NCBI GenBank assembly: GCA_964446115.1
Contig: CAYUNE010000027.1
Span: 124,001-188,000, forward strand
DNA: 64,000 nucleotides
Source of the DNA: CAYUNE01 sp964446115
GTDB lineage: Bacteria > Desulfobacterota > Desulfobulbia > Desulfobulbales > Desulfobulbaceae
Direction: 5' to 3'
Of the stretch, positions 59,063 through 64,000 are shown piece after piece; positions within the stretch are counted from its first letter, which is position 1, and every line of letters begins with the position of its first letter. The notes beneath the pieces are model-generated. The model was not told the DNA's origin and did not search any database. It saw only the letters and a list, made by a program, of their open reading frames with translations. Made by a program: the position numbers and the translations under genes.

Positions 59063-59924
59063 GACAGGCGGCCAGAAAGGGGTGAAGGTGGTGGAGAATT
59101 TCAGGCAGGGCGTCTTCGAGGACGTAATGTCCGGCCCGGGCAAGGTAATGGCTTTCTGCCGCCGGAAAACGTTGCTGCCATTGGTTCAGGAAGGAGTCGG
59201 TAAAGCAGAAATCGTCGCCGCCCCAGCAGATGAGCATTGGTTTGTCCCGCAACCGGTGCAGGCCGTCGGCCACCTCCTCCAGGGTCAAACGGCTGGGATG
59301 GTTTTTCTTCATGGGAATATCACGCACAAAGGCGTGAAGAGCCACCCTGTTTTTCCAGGAGTCGTAGGGATAGAGAAAGCCGGCCGCCACCCGGGGAGAC
59401 ATTTTTCGACGCACGGCCATATGCACGGCCGCCCGGGCAAATCCGTTGAAACCTCGTATCATGAGTGCCCCCAGCAACGGCAAACGGCAGATATTGATGC
59501 GCAGGGGAATCTGATCGGCCGGAAACGCGGCGGTGTTGAACACCACCAGGCCGTTGATACGTTCCGGATGGCGGATCGCCCAGCCCATACCGATGGCACC
59601 GCCCCAGTCATGGACCATGAGGACGCACCTCTCCACCTTCAGGTGATCGAGGAGGTGTTCCAGGTTGTCGATGTGACGCCGCAGCCGGTAGGGATAGTTT
59701 GCGGGTTTTGCCGAAAGGCCGCAGCCCATGTGGTCGGGCGCGATGCAACGGTGGCGCCGGCGCAGCTCCCGCACCAGGTTGCGGTAGAGGTAGGACCAGG
59801 AGGGATTGCCGTGGACCATGACCAGCGGCAGGCCCCGGCCCTCGTCCAGGTAGGAGAGAGCGTGGCCCTGAATGCGTAGGGTTTTCGGCGTAAAGGGGTA
59901 TTGAAAGAGGGTAGGCGTACTCAT
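59055..59924 (-). CDS. oleB: OleB: beta-lactone decarboxylase (alpha/beta hydrolase)
   Basis: The 289 aa protein resembles haloalkane dehalogenases. It has VHGNPSWSYLYRNL, the nucleophile Asp106 in MVHDWGGAIG, and the general base His266 in AGHYVLED. OleB decarboxylates the beta-lactone to a cis-alkene. The start was set at ATG 59924, which overlaps the oleA stop by 1 nt (TGATG), a sign of coupled translation. Confidence 0.9.
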   Translation of the reverse strand: MSTPTLFQYPFTPKTLRIQGHALSYLDEGRGLPLVMVHGNPSWSYLYRNLVRELRRRHRCIAPDHMGCGLSAKPANYPYRLRRHIDNLEHLLDHLKVERCVLMVHDWGGAIGMGWAIRHPERINGLVVFNTAAFPADQIPLRINICRLPLLGALMIRGFNGFARAAVHMAVRRKMSPRVAAGFLYPYDSWKNRVALHAFVRDIPMKKNHPSRLTLEEVADGLHRLRDKPMLICWGGDDFCFTDSFLNQWQQRFPAAESHYLARAGHYVLEDALPEILHHLHPFLAACHD

Positions 59925-60958
59925 CACCAGGTGATTGCAAGCATCAGGGAGTTGATGCCCGAGCCGATGCCCAAAAGGGCGCAGCAATCGCCGGAGGCGA
60001 GCATGCCGGCCTCGATGCCCAGGGCCATGGTCACCGGCGCGGAGACCGAGCCGACGTTACCCAGCCGGGGCAGGGTTTCGAAGTTGCGGCCGGGATCAAG
60101 CCCGAGGCTGGAAAAGAGTCGCCGGGCATGGGCGCTGCCCACCTGGTGACAGAAAAAACGGTCGATTTCCTCCGGTTGCCAGCCGGTTTCCTGCAGAAAG
60201 GCATCCCAGCATCCGGCGGCTGTCTCTATGCCCCGGGTGAGCAGCAGTTCGGAATTCGTGGACATGAGTACGCCCTGTTCGGCGTTCTGCCCGCCCCGGC
60301 AGAGGTCGTTGTGTCGGGTATTGGCCCTGCAGGCGCCGGCGACGAGATAGTGGCCGCTGTCCAGGCGCCGCCGGTCCCCCATTACCAGTGCCACTGCTCC
60401 GGAGCCGATGGTCAGCGAGGCAAAGGCGGGTTTGATAGTGCTGCGCGTCAGCGAAGAGTCGCCCAGCAGGTGAGCCAGGGTGGAGTGGACCAGGTCTTCG
60501 GCGGTTTCCCCGGCAACGATCAACCCATGGCGTACCTGGCCCAGTTCGATCATGTTGGCGAGCATGATCATGCCGTTGAGGAAACCGAGGCAGGCGTTGG
60601 AGATATCAAAGAGAAGGCAGTGGTCGCCCAGGCCCAGTTCATGGTGGACAAAGGCGGCGGTGGCCGGCTCCATCATGTCCCGGGAAACCGAGGTAAATGC
60701 CAGAAAGTCGATTTCATCAACATCCACCGGCGAGGCTGCAAGCGCCCGGCGTCCGGCGCGGATGGCGCCTGTACTGGGCAGAGTGCCCCTGTCCCAGAAG
60801 CGTCGGCAGTGGATGCCGCTCATGAGTTCCAGCCGGCCCCGGGGCAGTTTGAGACGGTCGTAAAGCGGCGCCAACCGCTCCTCGATCTCGGCTGAAGTCA
60901 TTTCATTGGGAGGCAGCTCATAGCCGAAACCATGCAGACAGACGTGGGAGTATTTCAT
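59924..60958 (-). CDS. oleA: OleA: head-to-head acyl-CoA condensing thiolase
   Basis: The 344 aa thiolase-fold enzyme has the OleA catalytic set. Cys123 lies in SNACLGFLNG, His271 in FCHQVG, Asn301 in LGNVGSVSAP, and Glu97 in SRDMMEPAT, the base that sets OleA apart from FabH. AGETAEDLV and GIHCRRFWD also match OleA. It condenses two fatty acyl-CoAs into a beta-ketoacid. It opens the ole part of the operon, 25 nt after the fabI-like gene. Confidence 0.92.
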   Translation of the reverse strand: MKYSHVCLHGFGYELPPNEMTSAEIEERLAPLYDRLKLPRGRLELMSGIHCRRFWDRGTLPSTGAIRAGRRALAASPVDVDEIDFLAFTSVSRDMMEPATAAFVHHELGLGDHCLLFDISNACLGFLNGMIMLANMIELGQVRHGLIVAGETAEDLVHSTLAHLLGDSSLTRSTIKPAFASLTIGSGAVALVMGDRRRLDSGHYLVAGACRANTRHNDLCRGGQNAEQGVLMSTNSELLLTRGIETAAGCWDAFLQETGWQPEEIDRFFCHQVGSAHARRLFSSLGLDPGRNFETLPRLGNVGSVSAPVTMALGIEAGMLASGDCCALLGIGSGINSLMLAITW

Positions 60959-60983
60959 TGTCCGGATCCTGATTCGGCAGGTT

Positions 60984-61787
60984 TCACCCCACTACCTTGC
61001 CGATGATATCGGCATCGAAGTAGTTGAACGACATGCCGGCGTCCACGGTGATGGTCCGGCCGTTGATTCCCGAGGAGCGTCCCGAGACGAGAAAGGCCGC
61101 CACATCGGCAGCTTCCTGCGTGGTCAGCGCTTTTTTACGGGGAATCACCTGTTCGGCAAAGAGGTAGGAGTCGATATAGCCGGGAATACCGGCCGAGGCC
61201 GAGGTTTTGAGCAGGCTGGGGCAGACGGCGTTGAAGCGCACCCGGGAAAAGGCGGCAAAGGACTTGGCGAGAAAGACCAGGGAGGATTCCAGCGCCGCCT
61301 TGACCGGCGCCATGTAACCGTAGTTTTCCGCCGCCATCCGAGTGGTGGAGATGGAGATGGTGACCATGGCAGCGTCCCTGTCAAGCAAGTCCTTGAAATG
61401 ATTGGCGATGGAGATGAAGGAAAAACAGGAGACATCCATGGCCTGCAAAAAGGCCTCTTTCCGGGTTTCGTGGAAGGGCCTGAACCCGTCCGAGTAGTCG
61501 GCAAAGGCGATGGAGTGCACGATCCCGGCCAGTCGCTTTTCGCCGGTAAGGGCGGCGATTTCATCCCGCACCCGGATGATGTTTTCCTCGGCCTCCACAT
61601 CGCAGCACAAGACCGGGCTTTCCGGAAACAGTTTGCGACAGGCAGCGGCCCTGGACTCATTGCGGACCACATGAATAATCTCGGCGCCGGCTTCCCTGAG
61701 TACCCGGCCGACAGCGCAGGCAAGCGATTTTTTATTGGCAAGCCCGAAGATAACGATTTTTTTTCCTGTCAATCCCAGAAAATCCAT
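60984..61787 (-). CDS. FabI-like enoyl-ACP reductase (SDR)
   Basis: The 267 aa protein begins GKKIVIFGLANKKSLACAVGRVL, close to the FabI cofactor loop. It has Tyr156 and Lys163 in YGYMAPVK (the FabI Y-x6-K pair at the E. coli numbering) and ends with the INGRTITVDAG segment. It would reduce enoyl-ACP double bonds. As a second, cluster-bound copy it probably acts on a special acyl chain. It sits 25 nt upstream of oleA. The start ATG 61787 was preferred over upstream shadow. Confidence 0.87.
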   Translation of the reverse strand: MDFLGLTGKKIVIFGLANKKSLACAVGRVLREAGAEIIHVVRNESRAAACRKLFPESPVLCCDVEAEENIIRVRDEIAALTGEKRLAGIVHSIAFADYSDGFRPFHETRKEAFLQAMDVSCFSFISIANHFKDLLDRDAAMVTISISTTRMAAENYGYMAPVKAALESSLVFLAKSFAAFSRVRFNAVCPSLLKTSASAGIPGYIDSYLFAEQVIPRKKALTTQEAADVAAFLVSGRSSGINGRTITVDAGMSFNYFDADIIGKVVG

Positions 61788-61818
61788 TCTATCCGGTTCA
61801 AGAGCTCTTCTTCCTGCC

Positions 61819-62334
61819 TTATCCCTTGAGGGCGCAGGCAAATTCCACCTGCACCGCCACCTTGCTGTTCACCCGCACGCTGCCCTTGAGAAACCAGGCC
61901 GATCCCAGTTTCTCCTTCAGTGCCGCCCTGATCTCGATGGTATCGCCGGGCCGCACCTCGCGTTTGAACCTGGCCCCCAGGATCCGGGTGAGGACCGGCA
62001 CGCCGTTTACCTCTTCCCTTTCGGTCAGCATTTCACTGATGAGCAGGGCACCGGCCTGGAAAACCGCCTCGCAGAGCAGCACCCCGGGCATGAGCGGATA
62101 GCCGGGATAGTGGCCCTTGAAGAGGTCGAGATCAGCATGGAGGATCTTCTCCGCCCGGATGGACCGACCGGCCAGTTCCAGGATGCGGTCAATCCAGAGA
62201 AAGGGTGCCCGATGGGGAATGCGGTCGGTGATAAACTTGGTGTCCAGGAATGGTGCGGACCGGCTCTGCCGGACGGGAGATCCGTTCATGTCTGTTTTTT
62301 GCGGCAAATTCATATTTTTTTTGGATACGGTCAT
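61819..62334 (-). CDS. FabZ-like 3-hydroxyacyl-ACP dehydratase
   Basis: The roughly 171 aa hotdog-fold protein has RIPHRAPFLWIDRI and the catalytic pair His75 and Glu89 (GHYPGYPLMPGVLLCEAVFQAG), with the 14-residue spacing of FabZ. It would dehydrate 3-hydroxyacyl-ACP. Starts at 62334, 62313 or 62289 are all possible and none has a clear ribosome site. It overlaps no neighbour: fabG ends at 62360 and fabI starts at 61787. Confidence 0.85.
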   Translation of the reverse strand: MTVSKKNMNLPQKTDMNGSPVRQSRSAPFLDTKFITDRIPHRAPFLWIDRILELAGRSIRAEKILHADLDLFKGHYPGYPLMPGVLLCEAVFQAGALLISEMLTEREEVNGVPVLTRILGARFKREVRPGDTIEIRAALKEKLGSAWFLKGSVRVNSKVAVQVEFACALKG

Positions 62335-62359
62335 GACCGGGCTGTTTGTCCGGTCGCGG

Positions 62360-63097
62360 TTAGAGGCCGCCGGTGACTTCCAGGACGGCTCCGTTGATAT
62401 AGGCGGCCCGGGGGCCGGCCAGGAAGAGGACGGCATCGCCGATCTCTTCCGCCCTGCCGAAGCGTCCGGCGGGCACCATCTTTTTATACTCGGAGAGACG
62501 GTCTGCGGGAAGGTCCCTGAGAAAATCGGTTTCGATGAAGCCCGGTGAAACGGCGTTGACGGTGATGCGGCGCTTGGCGACTTCCCGGGCCAGTGATTTC
62601 ATCAGCCCCACCTGACCGGCCTTGGAAGCGGCGTAGTTTGCCTGGCCCGCAAAGCCGAGCCTGCCCATGGGCGAGGTAACGAAGATGATGCGGCCGTATT
62701 TTTGTTTCATCATCAATAAAATGGCGAACTTGGACATGATGTAACCGCCGGTGAGGTTGACGTCGATCACCCGCCGCCAATCCTCTTCCGGCATCATGGC
62801 CAGCACCGCATCCCGGCGGATTCCGGCGTTGTTGACCAGGATATCGAGGGTGTCATATTCTTCCTCCAGCTGCCGGAAGAAAGCCGAAACCGCCCGGTAG
62901 TCGGCAACATCCAGCCGCTGGAGCCGCAGCCGTTCCGCATGGCTGCAGGTCTCCAGAAACTGCGCGGCCGCCTCATCGTTGCCGCCGTACACACCGATCA
63001 CCGTAGCGCCGGCTTCCAGCAAAACCTCGCTCACCGCCCGGCCGATACCGCGGCCGGCTCCGGTGACCACAGCCTTTTGTCCTCTCAGGTCGTTCAC
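62360..63097 (-). CDS. FabG-like 3-oxoacyl-ACP reductase (SDR)
   Basis: The 245 aa classical SDR has TGAGRGIGRA, NNAGIRRD, and the catalytic Ser142, Tyr155 and Lys159 (TSPMGRLGFAGQANYAASKAG), with a VTGG-type end. It reduces a 3-ketoacyl thioester with NADPH. It starts 2 nt after the stop of the CrtI-like gene, so the two are co-translated. Confidence 0.9.
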   Translation of the reverse strand: MNDLRGQKAVVTGAGRGIGRAVSEVLLEAGATVIGVYGGNDEAAAQFLETCSHAERLRLQRLDVADYRAVSAFFRQLEEEYDTLDILVNNAGIRRDAVLAMMPEEDWRRVIDVNLTGGYIMSKFAILLMMKQKYGRIIFVTSPMGRLGFAGQANYAASKAGQVGLMKSLAREVAKRRITVNAVSPGFIETDFLRDLPADRLSEYKKMVPAGRFGRAEEIGDAVLFLAGPRAAYINGAVLEVTGGL

Positions 63098-63099
63098 GA

Positions 63100-64000
63100 T
63101 CAGAGCCTCCTCACATAGTCGTCCACGTCGTTGGCAACGATGACGCCGTAATTGATCGCCCCGAGCCAGCCGCTCATGATAATCCCCACCGATCCCACGT
63201 GAAAGAGCCCGGGAAGTTCCTTGAAAATGGTCCGCGAGATATCCAGGCCTTCAAACTTGGTGCCGAAGGAGGTTCCCCTGGTGTGGAGGGTGTAGCGGTT
63301 GAAGGTTTTTGGGGTGGCGGCCTCGATGGTATCTATCTTCTCCCCGATTCCCGGAATGTAGCGGTCAAGATCGGCCAGGCAGCGGTTGATCATTTCCTTT
63401 TTGGCCCGGGTGTAGGCCGTCTCGTCAAGGGAGGCCCAGTCGTCATAGTCACTGTTCATGGAGGCAACCACGGTGTAGTCCGGCCGCCGGGGTCTGGTTT
63501 TGGGATAGTAGACCGAGAAGGTGCGGCTGCCGGTATCCATGCGCCGCATTTCCTCGGAGGAAAATTCGGCACTGGTGGAGGTGAAGAGCAGATCCCCCAC
63601 ATCGGCGAAGGATTCTCCGGCACGAATACCGAAGTAGACCTGGCAGGAGGAGTTGTTGACCCGCACCCGGTCGAAGAGGGCCAGGAAGTCGTCACTGAAG
63701 CAATCACGTCCCGCCAGCTTGTCGATGGTGTTGGTGATGCCGGCATTGGAAACAACGGCCCCGGCGCTGATGATGCGCTCTCCCACCGCCACTCCCCGGG
63801 TGGTGCCGTTGTCGATGACGATTCCGTCCACCTTGGCCCGGGTGCAGATGGTAACCCCGTTTTTTTGCAGTTCCCTGGTCATCATGCCGATGAGCCGGTC
63901 GGTGCCGCCTTCAAAGGTGTAGACGCCGCGGTTCATGAAATTGGCAAAAACGATCCCGTAGGTGATGGCCGGATCGTCAAGGGTGGAGCCGTTGGCATAG
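63100..64000 (-). CDS. CrtI-like FAD-dependent oxidoreductase, N-terminus outside window
   Basis: The frame stays open to the window edge, beyond the internal ATG at 63936. About 300 residues are visible. FEGGTDRLIGMMTRELQKNGV, AGAVVSNAGITNTID and the C-terminal GLFHVGSVGIIMSGWLGAINYGVIVANDVDDYVRR resemble phytoene desaturase/carotenoid isomerase family proteins, which add or rearrange double bonds using FAD. The N-terminal Rossmann loop is not visible. It heads the reductase and ole genes in the same direction and probably acts on the acyl or hydrocarbon product. Confidence 0.85.
   Translation of the reverse strand, partial: YANGSTLDDPAITYGIVFANFMNRGVYTFEGGTDRLIGMMTRELQKNGVTICTRAKVDGIVIDNGTTRGVAVGERIISAGAVVSNAGITNTIDKLAGRDCFSDDFLALFDRVRVNNSSCQVYFGIRAGESFADVGDLLFTSTSAEFSSEEMRRMDTGSRTFSVYYPKTRPRRPDYTVVASMNSDYDDWASLDETAYTRAKKEMINRCLADLDRYIPGIGEKIDTIEAATPKTFNRYTLHTRGTSFGTKFEGLDISRTIFKELPGLFHVGSVGIIMSGWLGAINYGVIVANDVDDYVRRL

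Overview
The window is a GC-rich bacterial chromosome segment with dense, operon-rich coding. The best guess is an anaerobic or microaerotolerant Desulfobacterota, close to the Desulfobulbales. The grounds are a single-chain pyruvate:ferredoxin oxidoreductase next to a CBS-ACT protein, a quinol oxidase bd operon with a DUF4492 gene, EI/HPr without sugar permeases, many two-component hybrid kinases, a BioB of the type seen in anaerobes, and an oleABCD cluster. No sulfate-reduction marker lies in the window, so this placement is inference.

Layout. 1-10986: surface polysaccharide locus (radical SAM protein, GT26, three GT2 enzymes, Wzx-type flippase, O-antigen ligase/polymerase, beta-helix protein, GT39). 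11183-14027: ZraP-like periplasmic protein divergent from a ZraS-like kinase, with sigma-54-type promoters and twin operator-like palindromes, then a small conserved protein. 14371-17645: yqgE, a cysteine-cluster protein, rlmH, a nucleotidyltransferase-like protein and a TPM protein. 17844-20937 (minus): cytochrome bd operon with a 30-codon candidate small subunit. 21353-23594: two Roadblock-type proteins. 23607-30916 (minus): EI, HPr, two unknown proteins and a hybrid kinase in one coupled operon. 31222-32812: zinc/manganese-type ABC transporter. 32862-37329: sugar-phosphate transferase, secreted FGE-like protein, HAD phosphatase and acyltransferase. 37817-37906: tRNA-Ser(CGA). 38195-42164: AMMECR1, cysteine-cluster protein, BioB and YgiQ. 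42235-44613: hybrid kinase with HPt. 44817-48664: grpE, dnaK and trpS. 48658-54065: MBL hydrolase, PFOR and CBS-ACT. 54432-56339: PabB-PabC fusion. 56387-64000 (minus): oleABCD preceded by fabI-, fabZ- and fabG-like genes and a CrtI-like oxidoreductase cut by the window end.

Two things stand out. First, the 3' operon joins the complete head-to-head olefin pathway (OleA, B, C, D) to its own type II fatty-acid reductases and dehydratase plus a CrtI-family desaturase, suggesting a dedicated route to an unusual, perhaps polyunsaturated or isomerised, long-chain hydrocarbon. Second, a 63-65 nt structured intergenic element occurs seven times (plus one partial copy), always in the same orientation and mostly just upstream of plus-strand genes. 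Two copies carry a further long-stem hairpin, giving a 160 bp unit bounded by inverted repeats. I do not recognise this element family.

Start codons were moved from the longest open frame where a Shine-Dalgarno sequence, overlap with the upstream stop, or domain boundary argued for it. Repeat, promoter and terminator calls are by eye.
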